Shown here piece after piece: positions 14,521 through 24,313 of a stretch of 64,000 nt of DNA. Under the pieces are notes generated by a model. That model saw only the letters and a program-made list of their open reading frames with translations. It did no database searches and was not told the origin of the DNA. Position 1 is the stretch's first letter. Each line of letters starts with the position of its first letter. Origin of the DNA: Zasmidium citrigriseum. Lineage: Eukaryota > Ascomycota > Dothideomycetes > Mycosphaerellales > Mycosphaerellaceae. The position numbers and the translations under genes were made by a program. The DNA is taken from NCBI GenBank assembly GCA_002786025.1, contig NHNW01000004.1, positions 620,001 through 684,000 of the forward strand, given 5' to 3'.

Positions 14521-15167
14521 TAGAAGTAGTAGATAAGTTTATTAAACTAGGTTAATAGATATATAATAGTCTAGTATACTAATTAGCGCTTATAGATACC
14601 GCGAGGAATCGTACGGAAGCCGTAGGGATATTTATTAGGAGCTATAAGCTTAAGACTTAGGAGGTTATTATTAAAGATAATAGTTTATAGGTTAACTTAC
14701 GTACGAGTTAGGGGCTACTAAAGAGGAAAAGAAAGAAAGATTTACCTAAGGGGATCTAACCTTTTATACTTCTAAAGGAAAAAATAGTAAATACGAACGA
14801 TAAGTAAAGGAAACGGTTACTACCTATTAAGTAAAGGAAAGTTACTATTATCGAGTAAAGGACAATAGCCTAGCTTAATAGACGGCGGTAACTAAGTAAT
14901 AAGAGGTATATTACGAGACCTCTAGACGATAGATATTTACTATCGATAATACTAATAATAATAGGAAGTATTTAATAGATAGATAGCCGCCTAGGTAGAA
15001 CGGCTAGAAACTATCTAGAGTAAAGCGGAAGACGACGAGTAAAGGAGCCTAATAGACGATAATAAGAAGAGAGTAAATAGGGGTAAGGTTAGGCTACCTC
15101 CGCTAGTCCGCGTAAGGTTTAGGGCGGAAAGCGGCGCGTTACTTATAAAGGGAGCGGAGGAGGGGGG

Positions 15168-15357
15168 TAATATAAAGGGCGATACCCTATAGCTTAGTAC
15201 TAGCCTAAGGTATACGATAGCCTATACCTTCGGCTACGCCCGCTCTTAGCGTACCGTCCTTTTCTTAACGGATACTAATAGATAGCTTCCTCTCTCCTTA
15301 TCGAACCTATTAAGTACTACTACGAGTATCCTATATATACGTTACTTACCTATAATA
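15168..15357 (+). repeat. 3' LTR of the 7.1-kb Gypsy element
   Basis: Partner of 8,216-8,405. It is preceded by the polypurine tract GGAGGAGGGGGG, the usual primer site for plus-strand DNA synthesis. It differs from the left LTR at 8,234/15,186 (T/C) and at three TA-versus-CG dinucleotides. Confidence 0.85.
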
Positions 15358-17710
15358 CCTAACCCTTACTATCCTTATATATATAGCCCTAGAACTTATT
15401 ACGTACTACGAATATTACCTTAGCTAACTCTTTAGCTTACTCTTTATCGATATTACTACCCTAGGGAAATGCTATACTCTCGAAATCTTTACGCGTACTA
15501 ACTAAAGCGCGAGTAAGCTAAAGCGTATACTCGTTAGGGAAGAACTAGAAAGAGGTTAGCGAGCGTAAAGTTAGAGGGATAACGAAGAAGATATACTATC
15601 TTATACGGCTTATTAGTAAGGGAGTAGAGGAAGTACTTAACGTAGCTAGCCTTCTTCTTAATATACTTCGGCGTCTTAAAGCTATCGCGACTATCGCGGA
15701 ACGCCTAGTAGGCGAATTAGATCTACTAATAGAAGTAGAGGATATAGGCTATAACGTTCTACTCGAGAGCGTTCTTAGTAAGATTACGGATCTTTACCGT
15801 CGATAAGCTAGCGTAGTCTTAGGCGTTTAGCTCGGGCTTATTATTAGGGATAGCTAGGTAACCCTTCTTCGTAAAGCTATCGAGTACGTAGGCTTTAGTA
15901 TAGTCGAGGTATAGCTTATTATCTTAGTTCTTAATAAAGGCTACTATAACCTTAGAGGCGCGAGTAGAGGAAAGCTCGAGAGTCGCTAGCTTATCGTAAG
16001 GGGCCGAGGCGGAGGCGCTACTATTACTAAGTATAATAGGCTAGGAGAGGCTAGGTAAGGTAGAAGTAGAGGAAGTAGTAGTATTAGTAGTATTACCCTA
16101 GAGAGTAGCTAGCGTAATAGTATTATTATTAAGGCCCTAGGCCTAGGTATAGTCGTCGTCGGCTATAATAATATTAATAGGCGTAAAGCTAGCGATAATA
16201 ATAGTAGTATATAGTAAGGCTTAAAGCTAGTAGGTAGAAGAGGAGAAGAGCGGAGCGGAGCGAGAAGATAGCTAGGCGTAAGGGGGCGGGCGGTTATTAA
16301 GAGCTTAAAGGAAGAAGTTTCTTCTAGCTAGTAGACGTTCTCTTATACCCTTACGGCCTATATACGAAGCCGGCTTATTACGCGCTTTACTATCTTTATA
16401 AGTAAGTAAAGGAAAGATAGGTAAAGTTTATTTACTTTCTATAAAGGGGTCGCGAGCTTCGCTAGCTTACTACTACGAAACCGCTATATCTAATACTAGA
16501 TTTTATATCTAAGTAAGTAGACGAAACCTTACCTAACTCTATACTTAGACCCTACGCGAGTTTATAGCTTATTAGTAGTAGATAGCCGGCGCTATAGATA
16601 TCTATATAACGATAGGGTTATTATCTAGGGAGGAGGAGGTAATTATAAGGCTAGCTTTACTCTACTAAAGTCGGGCTTATAGGTACCTTAGGCGATAAGC
16701 CTACGGAGCGCTAGCTTAGCGCCTATAGTACTTTTTATATAGCGCTTTAGATACTCTTCCTTCCTTAGTTATTAGTCTAAGTCGTATCTAAGGGATACCT
16801 TTACCTACTATCGTTCCTATAGCTATTTACTTTTATTATATAACCTAGCCTACGTATCTAGGTAAAGCCTAATAAGTAGGCTCGTCGTTATTAATATCGT
16901 CCTTAGAGCTACTACCCTTACTACCTTCTTCTACGCTATCGCGTCTAAGCTCTTCTATACTAATAGCGTCGTTACTATTAGCCGCTTTGCCTTTAAGGAA
17001 GTATAGCTCTTTATAGAAGTCTAGAAACTAGCTATTACGGAACTACGTATACTTAGGGTAGGCCTACTAGTACCTTTCTTTAATCTCTAGAGTACTTCGC
17101 TTTAGCTAACCGCTCTAACTAGTAGTATATCTATTATAGCGCTTAAAGGCGGTATATAAGCTCTTTAAACGCTACTACTTCGTCTTAATCTACTCCTCTT
17201 CTACCTAGTAGTTATTAAGGAAGTTATTTATATAATCTACGACCTAACGGCGTATAGATATCGGAAAGTTAGCCGCTTTCGTTATTAACCCCTCCTCTAC
17301 TACCTCTTTAAACTACTATATTATCGTCCTTACTATCTTATTAGTCTACGAGACTAGAGGGCGTAGCTAGCGATTATATTATATTATAGCTCTTCGGAAG
17401 CCGCTCTACTAGTAAGTCTATAATCGATTCGACTATAATCGAGCTAGCGGTAGTAAGGTAGAGGCTAGAGTACCTACTAGATATCTAATCTAGCTTATAT
17501 TATAACGAGAAGGTTAATTAATTACTATATATAGTAATAACTATACCCTTATAGCAACGGTAAGGTCGCTAGCACCGCTAAGCGATTAATACGCGCCTAA
17601 CCCGATATTATACCTACTTAAATTTAATACCTATTTACTAGAATCCGAATCTACTAGCTATTTATAGCGAAAAGTAGACTATTATCCGACTAATCGAAAC
17701 CCGAGGCGAA
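15358..17710 (-). mobile_element. right remnant of the unidentified RIP-mutated element (minus strand)
   Basis: The stretch is RIP-saturated. The minus strand gives coherent frames with TAG/TAA in place of Gln codons at about 17,270-16,900 (charged, Lys/Gln/Tyr-rich), about 16,010-15,560 and about 15,510-15,370. I see no reverse transcriptase, integrase or transposase signature. It may be a gag-like or accessory ORF of a retroelement or part of another transposon class. The last clearly mutated bases are near 17,700; sequence with normal CA and TG content starts around 17,710-17,750. Confidence 0.45.
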
Positions 17711-18523
17711 TATAGGACAGGATTCGAATCGTAGTAAACGAGGCCTTAGATCTCTAGTGGGTCCATTACGGCGACATCTCGTAAAGGTGGGCCGCGGGTG
17801 GAGGTCCGGGGGAGGAGATCCAAATATATCCCCCCCTGTTCAACCAAAAACACCAAAACTTCATGACGGCAGCATGTGCTGACATGGATGACGAGATAGC
17901 AGGCTTGGCGGATGCGAAACGACACGCAAGCAGATGGCAGTTTCAGCGAGTTTCACGCATCAGTGGCTTGCTAGACGGCCAGCAAATGGTCGTCTCGTCA
18001 AGCGTTAACCAAGGGTATTTGGCGAGTCTTATTGAGCACAAGCGCGGAAGGTGGAGCTGGAGATCGCCCTTTCCTCCGGATTCCTGGGGAGGGGATTGGC
18101 TGGCTGGGGGGATTGAAGAAAGCTTGTACCTTGCACCAGCGTCGGTCGCTTGGCAGAGCCTCATCGACAGGAGGAGGCGAATGGCGAATGGCGAGCGCGG
18201 GATGGGATTGGTTTGGGTGCGCGGAGCTTTGCTGGTGGTGGTGGTGGTGTGTGCCATTCGCTTGCTCCCGCCGTCTCCTTTCCACCTGCCCTCGCTGCTG
18301 CATCTCTCAACCTCTTTCTTTCCTCATCGCCACCACACCCACCTTCTTCTTCTTGCCACACTCGTTCTGCGCGCCGTCGCCCTTCGTTACATCGACACGC
18401 CCTCGTTCTTCAACCTTTCCGGCGGGACCTGAGCCCGTCTTTTCCTTGTACCGGTCTAATTAACGACATCCACGCGACACAGCTGCTTTTTTCCATCACG
18501 CGACATCCTCACACCCCGCAGAC
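17711..18523. other. intergenic: repeat boundary and GH72 gene promoter/leader
   Basis: Normal base composition resumes here. It holds an ATATAT run with C-tract at 17,823-17,836, a direct GAATGGC repeat at 18,178-18,191 and a pyrimidine-rich stretch (about 18,260-18,370) of the kind common just upstream of fungal transcription or translation starts. Several overlapping open frames on both strands have no family likeness, so I call no gene. Confidence 0.5.
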
Positions 18524-20013
18524 ATGAAGGGCTCTATTGCATTGAGCGCCGCCTGCGCGGCCCTCGCCAACGCTGTCGCGACTCCAGTTGAGATCAGAGC
18601 CGACTCGTCCAGCTCCGGCAGCTTGCCCACTGTCACAGTGAAGGGAAATGGTATGAAGACGCTCCAATGCCTCACATAGTCTCCATCGCTAACGCTCTCC
18701 AGCCTTCTTCGCTGGCAACGATCGCTTCTACATCCGCGGCGTCGACTACCAGCCCGGTGGCTCTTCCCAGGCCGAAGACCCAATCGCAGACACGAACACT
18801 TGCAAGAGAGACATTGCGGAGTTCAAGAAGCTGGGCATCAACACTGTGCGTGTCTACACGGTTGACAACACTGCCAACCACGATGAGTGCATGTCCGCGC
18901 TGGCAGATGCTGGCATCTACCTCGCGCTGGACGTGAACACCCCCAAATACTCCATCAACAGAGCCGACCCAGCCGTTTCGTACAACGATGTCTACCTCCA
19001 GAGCATCTTCGCCACGATCGACGCATTCGCCAAGTACGACAACACACTGCTTTTCTTCTCCGGAAACGAGGTCATCAACGCTGATAACAACACCAACTGC
19101 GCCCCTTACATCAAGGCCGTTACCCGTGACATGAAGTCCTACATTGGCAGCCGCGGCTACCGCCAGATTCCTGTCGGCTACTCCGCCGCCGATGTTGAGA
19201 GCAACCGCTTCGAGATGGCCTCTTACATGAACTGCGGTACCGATGACCAGCGCAGTGACTTCTTCGCCTTCAACGACTACTCTTGGTGCGACCCATCTTC
19301 CTACCAGCAGTCTGGATGGGACCAGAAGGTCAAGCAATACAGCAGCTACAGCATCCCTCTCTTGTGAGTGACAAGATCTTGTATAACATGAAACGTTCCA
19401 CTGACTGTTTGACAGCCTCTCCGAGTACGGCTGCATCACCAACCAGCGTAAATTCCAGGAAGTCGCCGCCCTGTACGGCGACCAGATGACTCCAGTCTAC
19501 TCCGGCGGTCTTGTTTACGAGTACTCTGAAGAGGGCAGTGGCTACGGTCTTGTCAAGATCAACGGCAACTCCGTGCAAGAGACCTCCGATTTCCAAGCTC
19601 TGATGACCGCTCTCAAGAACACCGACCCACAGGGCGACGGTGGCTACAAGTCTGACGGCAAGCCGAGCCAGTGCCCATCCCAGAGTAGCACTTGGGAGGT
19701 CAAGGAGTTCTCCGGCCAGCAGCTTCCAGACATGCCAGAGGCAGCTCAGACCTACCTCAAGAACGGTGCTGGCAAGGGCCCAGGTCTCCAGGGCAAGGGC
19801 AGTCAGTCTGGCAGCGACAACTCCGGCGGTCAGTCTACCGGCACTGCTACTCCAGGCAGCGGCAGCGTCACTGCTGTTGCTTCCGGCTCCGGCGCGGCCA
19901 GCACTTCTTCGGGCGCTGCCACTCCTCTCCTTCTCGGCGAAGTTGGATACACTCCTTTCATCTGCTCGGGCTTCGTCGCGCTCTTCACCATGTTCGGCAT
20001 GATCCTTGTCTAA
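18524..20013 (+). CDS. GH72 1,3-beta-glucanosyltransferase, GPI-anchored (Gas/Gel family)
   Basis: Cell-wall enzyme that cuts beta-1,3-glucan and rejoins the ends, elongating wall glucan at the outer face of the plasma membrane. Exons 18,524-18,650, 18,703-19,363 and 19,416-20,013 give 461 residues; both introns are 52 bp with matching phase. A hydrophobic Ala-rich signal peptide covers residues 1-19. The GH72 fold follows with the acid/base Glu in G-N-E-V (E165) and the nucleophile Glu in L-S-E-Y-G-C (E266, just after intron 2). The tail is Ser/Gly/Thr-rich and ends in a hydrophobic segment typical of GPI attachment. The Cys-rich X8/CBM43 domain of some Gas proteins is absent, placing it in the shorter subfamily. 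It is the first intact gene after the 17.7-kb repeat block. Start chosen for the signal peptide. Confidence 0.93.
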
Positions 20014-20654
20014 ATACTTTCACAATCGGGACGCAGTACTACTGAATGCATTTCAATACCGGAATGCATCGGGGATAGAGATTTTTTGATCGGGATGGGG
20101 AGATGGGCTCTTTAGCCATGGGCATTTGCCTGGCGTTTATACAACTGATCTGTGTGCCCGGGTATGTGTAGCTGTGTTGGCAGCTGCCTGGCTACATGGG
20201 ATCGCCACGAACTGTTAGGTACCCGGCGAGGTGAAACCAACTGGATTTTGGGCACAACAATGCAGAGCGTATGTCGATAGCTTTCTCACGATGGAGTTTG
20301 GATTTTGAACATACGTAATCCAACAAGAACAAAAAGCATTAAACATTCGACTATTCCATCCCGTTTGCACTACTTTGGTACCTTTCATCGAGAAGGTCCG
20401 GGCTCTTGGCATTCATGTGACAGCGCCGTTAGCGTTGACGTCAAAGTGAGGCTTGGCTGGACATGGAACAGAGCTCCCGCCGTGCAATTCACAGTGTATC
20501 TAGGCAGAAGCACGACATCTATGCTTTCACCTCAAAGCTCACTTGGTCCGCGCCCTGGTCTCGACGACTATGGAGTCGCTCGCTACCATGCTTCCTTCGT
20601 CGCTTTCACACCAACAACACCACATCATCCGCAACGCTTCGATAGCACAGCATC
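20014..20654. other. intergenic between GH72 and BTB genes
   Basis: 3' region of the GH72 gene and 5' region of the BTB gene, both plus strand. Short open frames here lack any recognisable domain. No tRNA or repeat seen. Confidence 0.5.
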
Positions 20655-22082
20655 ATGGCTCTCGCTAGACTCAAGGCGCATAGAGCGGCTCGTGAGGAGG
20701 CGGAACGTATCGAAAAGGAGGAACGAGAGCAAGTGCGGCTGGAGACAGAAGGGAAGGAAGAGATGATGAAGGAAAAGGGGGGCTTGAAGAGGGAGCGCGA
20801 AGGCTTCATGAAAGGGGAAGAGTCATGGATCGATGGAAGCATCAGAAGAAAAGAGGATCACATTCACGCCAACGATGACATTATCCTGAGGCTTCCAAAG
20901 AGAGAGCAATTGACTCTGCCGATGTCGACGAGCGGTGATTCTGGTCTAGGAGTTGAAGACTACGCCGGATATACGAACATCGACGATCTAGATCTTTCTG
21001 ACGACGAAGACGAGTTGCCCAAGTTCGGCAAGGGTTCGAAGAAGAGAGCTCTTAACTACGAGAGCGGAGAAGAGAAGGAACGCAAGCGTCAACGCAACAG
21101 CTCTTGGAACAAGTACGACGACCTCTTTGATGGCGTCGACGAGCGAGATATCCTCAAATATCTCGCTTCGGTGCCTGTGGTTGACAGGTCTCGCCAGAGC
21201 CTAGACGTCGACTCTGGCATTGATTGCAGCTCGGTGAGGCAGGAGCCTACGCCAGAGTCAGAGAACACCAGTCCACCACCGAACTCAATCAAAATCCACG
21301 TCGGTCCAGAGATCTTCTACCTCCAAAAGGACGACCTCATCCGCCACTCCGCCTACTTCGCCAAAATCCTCTCCTACGGCCTCAACCCATCCGATGACGA
21401 GCAGCAAACCGTCGTCCTCCCAGACGTCCAACCGGACACATTCGACCTTCTCACCAACTTCCTCCGCTTCGGAAAGGTCCTCAGTCACCAAGAAGACGAC
21501 ATTGAACTCCTCCCGACCCCATCAAGATCCTGCCACATCGACCACGAATGGCCGCGGCTCGCCTCAGCCTGGCTCCTAGGCGAGAAACTCCGCTCGACGA
21601 GTTTCAAAGACGCCGTCGTTGATACCATGCTCCTCAAAATCCACGAGCACGATGCCGTGCCTGTGTGCATGTATCAAGACTTGTACGCATCCGAAATCCC
21701 GAGGGCCTGTGGGATTCAGAGATTACTCGTGGATCTGGCGGTGCAGGTTTGGGATCAGAGGGTCTTTGAGTTGGAGGAGGTTAGGGAAGATGTTGAAAGA
21801 GGACATGAGTTCTTCATCGATGTCGAGGTGGCGAGAGAGAAATGGGAGGAGGGATTTGTGGAGGAGAGGGGTTGGGAGAGGTTTGGCTGTGAGTATCATG
21901 ACCATGTGGAGGATGGCAAGGAGTGCTATCGGTTGAGTGTGCCGGATTTGTGGGTTACGAGTGGCCGTCTGCCGTTCAAGGAGCAGAGGTTGAGGGGGGA
22001 GAGTTTGAGGCAGGAGATGGCTGAAGAGGATGATGGTGAGTCTATCGATGGCCTTTCTTGCAAAGAGGAGAAGGATGACTGA
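20655..22082 (+). CDS. BTB/POZ domain protein
   Basis: Single exon, 475 residues. Residues 1-60 are a strongly charged Glu/Arg/Lys helix, likely coiled coil. An acidic/basic low-complexity region with a K-K-R and E-R-K-R-Q-R cluster (about 125-150, possible nuclear signal) follows. The BTB fold starts near residue 210: I-K-I-H-V-G, then a D-L-I-R-H-S-A-Y-F motif, a V-V-L-P-D-V strand, and the helix containing F-D-L-L-T-N-F-L-R-F-G. Proteins of this build in fungi are of unknown role; BTB domains mediate dimerisation and sometimes Cullin-3 binding. The C-terminal half is predicted helical. It converges on the transporter gene 152 bp downstream. ATG at 20,655 is the first in frame. Confidence 0.8.
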   Translation: MALARLKAHRAAREEAERIEKEEREQVRLETEGKEEMMKEKGGLKREREGFMKGEESWIDGSIRRKEDHIHANDDIILRLPKREQLTLPMSTSGDSGLGVEDYAGYTNIDDLDLSDDEDELPKFGKGSKKRALNYESGEEKERKRQRNSSWNKYDDLFDGVDERDILKYLASVPVVDRSRQSLDVDSGIDCSSVRQEPTPESENTSPPPNSIKIHVGPEIFYLQKDDLIRHSAYFAKILSYGLNPSDDEQQTVVLPDVQPDTFDLLTNFLRFGKVLSHQEDDIELLPTPSRSCHIDHEWPRLASAWLLGEKLRSTSFKDAVVDTMLLKIHEHDAVPVCMYQDLYASEIPRACGIQRLLVDLAVQVWDQRVFELEEVREDVERGHEFFIDVEVAREKWEEGFVEERGWERFGCEYHDHVEDGKECYRLSVPDLWVTSGRLPFKEQRLRGESLRQEMAEEDDGESIDGLSCKEEKDD

Positions 22083-22234
22083 CTCGAGGTCAACATTGTC
22101 CAGGGAGCACTCACTTACGCGAGAGGTCTGCAACTTCGAGAGAGTTGGCACAGGCTGTGGTAATGAGGATATCAACAGGTCGCTTAAATGCCACAGGTAT
22201 CTTCATACGTACAAGGGACTCACAAGTGCAAGCC

Positions 22235-23812
22235 TCAATCCTCAAGATCAGGAGCCTTCTTCCGTCCCCATACTTCATCCGCATCGCGTTTGCCTCTCGT
22301 CTCCGGCACCCACCACGTAATGAAGCTTCCAAACAGGAGGGCAAACGCCGCAAAGATGAAGTAGACCTGACCCTTGCCCATCTTCTCATTGATGAGAGGG
22401 AAGAACTGAGCAACAATAAACGTTGCGATCCAGTTGGCAGCCAGAGCCCAGGACTGCGTGGCACCGACAGCTTCCGTGTTGACGAGCTCAGAGGCGAGGA
22501 TGAAGGGGATAGGACCCAGTCCGAATCCAAAGGAGGCCACGAAGAGGATGACAGATACGGCGCTGAGGATCTTGACTGAACGCATGATGCCGATAGCTAG
22601 TAATATCGAGCTGACTCCCATGCCAGAGATGGAGATAAGTAGGCAGGTCTTGCGTCCCCATCGATCGGAAAGAGGCGCGCATGAAGTCGTGATGACAACG
22701 TTCACGGCTGCGACGACGACGTTGAGGATAGCTGAGTTTGCAGCGAGGAGGTCGGAGAGCAGGCCCACGCCGTACATGACGATGCTGTTGATTCCAGTAA
22801 ACTGCTGCGCAACCATGATCATCGTCACCGCAAAGACCGCAGGTGCATAGTCTGGGTGTTTGAGGACACCGAAGACGCCGACGTTCTGGCGTTGCGCTTG
22901 GCTTGGTCGTCTCAGGAGTCGTGGAGCCCCGGCGCTGGCATCTTCTTGTCCGTCATGTCCTGCTGGGACTTGATGGGCCAGCAGTCTCTCTTCTTCTTCC
23001 TCTTGTTCGCCTCCTGCCCACCCCGACAGCTCATCTTCCACATTTGCACCACTGCCTCTTATCTTCTGGAGGATCGTTCTCGCTGATGAAGACCTGCCCT
23101 TCTCTGCCAACCATTTGGGACTCTCTTGCCCACCCAACACCAGACCGATCGCCTGCAGCAGTCCAATCACTCCACCCACCGCGAGTATAATCCTCCACAG
23201 CTGCCCTCTGCTCAGGAACAGACCCAGCGCTTGTGTAATGAGAATACCGCAGTTCGTCAAGATCTGAGTGAAAGCCCCAAAGAAACCCCTCTTACTAGGC
23301 GGCGAGATCTCGCTGATGTAGATCGGGACTACAACAGTTGCAGCACCAGCTCCCACTCCGGATACCAGCCGACCTATGGCCAGCATAGGGACGTTGATGG
23401 CGGGAGCTTCGAGTGCAGGACCAACGACGGCGAATGCGGAGGAGTAGATCATGGCCAGCAGTCTGCCCTGCCTGGCTGTGACGGGTCCCGCGGATAGCGC
23501 TCCGATGAGGCCACCGAGAGTGAAGAAGGACGACACCACGCCGAACTCAGTCGGGTTCATGGGTAGACATTGCGGGAGAGCCCCAGTCTCGGCAGCCGAT
23601 GTGTGTATGAAGGTGTTTTTGATTCGGTGGAAGGTCGACGTGCCTAGTCTCTCTTTTGCGCATGTTATGACCTGCTGGGGAGCATTGAGTTCTGCTAGGT
23701 GGTATCCGAAGAGGAGAGGTCCGAGTGTAGCAGTCAGGAGGAGGTAGAGGAAGTAGGGCGTCAGGTCGCCGAGCGCTTTTGGTGGTGCCATGTTGGCTAA
23801 GAGCTGATTCAA
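22235..23812 (-). CDS. MFS sugar transporter (SLC2/Vps73-like)
   Basis: Single exon, 525 residues (518 if the second ATG at 23,791 is used). Twelve hydrophobic segments are visible. Sugar-porter signatures: L-F-G-Y-H-L-A-E-L-N-A-P-Q after the first helix; G-R-L-V-S-G-V-G-A-G followed by P-I-Y-I-S-E-I-S-P and K-R-G; Q-Q-F-T-G-I-N-S in helix 7; D-R-W-G-R-K; and P-E-T-R-G-K after helix 12. The G-Y-H-x-x-E-L-N motif recalls the yeast YBR241C/VPS73 branch, whose members sit on vacuolar or other internal membranes, rather than plasma-membrane hexose carriers; this sub-assignment is from memory and tentative. The central loop (about residues 240-300) is long and Glu/Arg-rich. Substrate cannot be told from sequence. 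Confidence 0.88.
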   Translation of the reverse strand: MNQLLANMAPPKALGDLTPYFLYLLLTATLGPLLFGYHLAELNAPQQVITCAKERLGTSTFHRIKNTFIHTSAAETGALPQCLPMNPTEFGVVSSFFTLGGLIGALSAGPVTARQGRLLAMIYSSAFAVVGPALEAPAINVPMLAIGRLVSGVGAGAATVVVPIYISEISPPSKRGFFGAFTQILTNCGILITQALGLFLSRGQLWRIILAVGGVIGLLQAIGLVLGGQESPKWLAEKGRSSSARTILQKIRGSGANVEDELSGWAGGEQEEEEERLLAHQVPAGHDGQEDASAGAPRLLRRPSQAQRQNVGVFGVLKHPDYAPAVFAVTMIMVAQQFTGINSIVMYGVGLLSDLLAANSAILNVVVAAVNVVITTSCAPLSDRWGRKTCLLISISGMGVSSILLAIGIMRSVKILSAVSVILFVASFGFGLGPIPFILASELVNTEAVGATQSWALAANWIATFIVAQFFPLINEKMGKGQVYFIFAAFALLFGSFITWWVPETRGKRDADEVWGRKKAPDLED

Positions 23813-24313
23813 TCGAGGGCGTGTTCGGTGGTCATGGCAAGAGAGCAGGAGAATTGGCCCAGTGGTGGTATCTGATGCTGATCGTCGTCACATGCAGCAA
23901 CACGCGATGATGCAGGTACACGTGCAGTGAATGTTGGGGGCGGGGATGTGGCTGCCGGGGACACGATGTCGGCCGGATGATCTTTCTACCGCCCTGAGAC
24001 ATTCAACGTCACCTAATAATGAATATAATGAAGCATTAATGAAGTACGCAACGAGCATTTCATGCTTCAATCCCAACTTCATTACATCAACCATGACATG
24101 TGATATACGTTGGGAGATACATGGAATGTTGCGTGCACTCACACGTTCCCGCTGGACGTTTTGATGAATAGATACGCACAACTTCCTCCCTTTCATATTT
24201 GTTTCGTCGTTTTCTCGTATTCCTGCCTTGATTTCTGTCGTACAATTTGATACTGTCAGCCCCCATTCAGAACCCTTGAACCTCGTATTGGACCGCCTCG
24301 GAAAAAGCCAATG
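23813..24313. other. intergenic: MFS promoter and regulator 3' end
   Basis: About 500 bp between two minus-strand genes. An AT-rich patch with TAATAATGAATATAATG lies near 24,013-24,030. No gene, repeat or RNA recognised. Confidence 0.5.

Larger units (their letters stand above)
8216..15357 (+). mobile_element. complete but RIP-killed Gypsy LTR retrotransposon with chromodomain
   Basis: Two about 190-bp direct repeats bound the element (8,216-8,405 and 15,168-15,357). Inside, on the plus strand, lie a gag-like region (about 8,500-9,700) with a degraded zinc knuckle near 9,545-9,590, a protease-like stretch (about 9,830-9,960), reverse transcriptase with Y-I-D-D at 10,880-10,891, RNase H (about 11,300-11,560), an integrase core (about 12,250-12,850) and a chromodomain-like end (about 13,320-13,480). 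A purine tract (15,157-15,167) precedes the right LTR. Flanks TACCC (8,211-8,215) and TACCT (15,356-15,360) look like a 5-bp target duplication in which one copy took a C-to-T change in CA context; this would move the LTR end in by 2 bp. About 1.6 kb between pol and the 3' LTR reads on the opposite strand. Confidence 0.85.

Noticed and set aside
17705..17735. GATTCGAATC sequence resembling a tRNA T-loop at the RIP edge
   Set aside because: It is a short palindrome; flanks do not form a T-stem and no anticodon arm lies at the right distance on either strand.
17863..18527. Overlapping 60-190-codon frames on both strands upstream of the GH72 gene
   Set aside because: Composition-driven (GC- and CT-rich) frames with His or Arg runs, no domain likeness, overlapping the promoter and leader.
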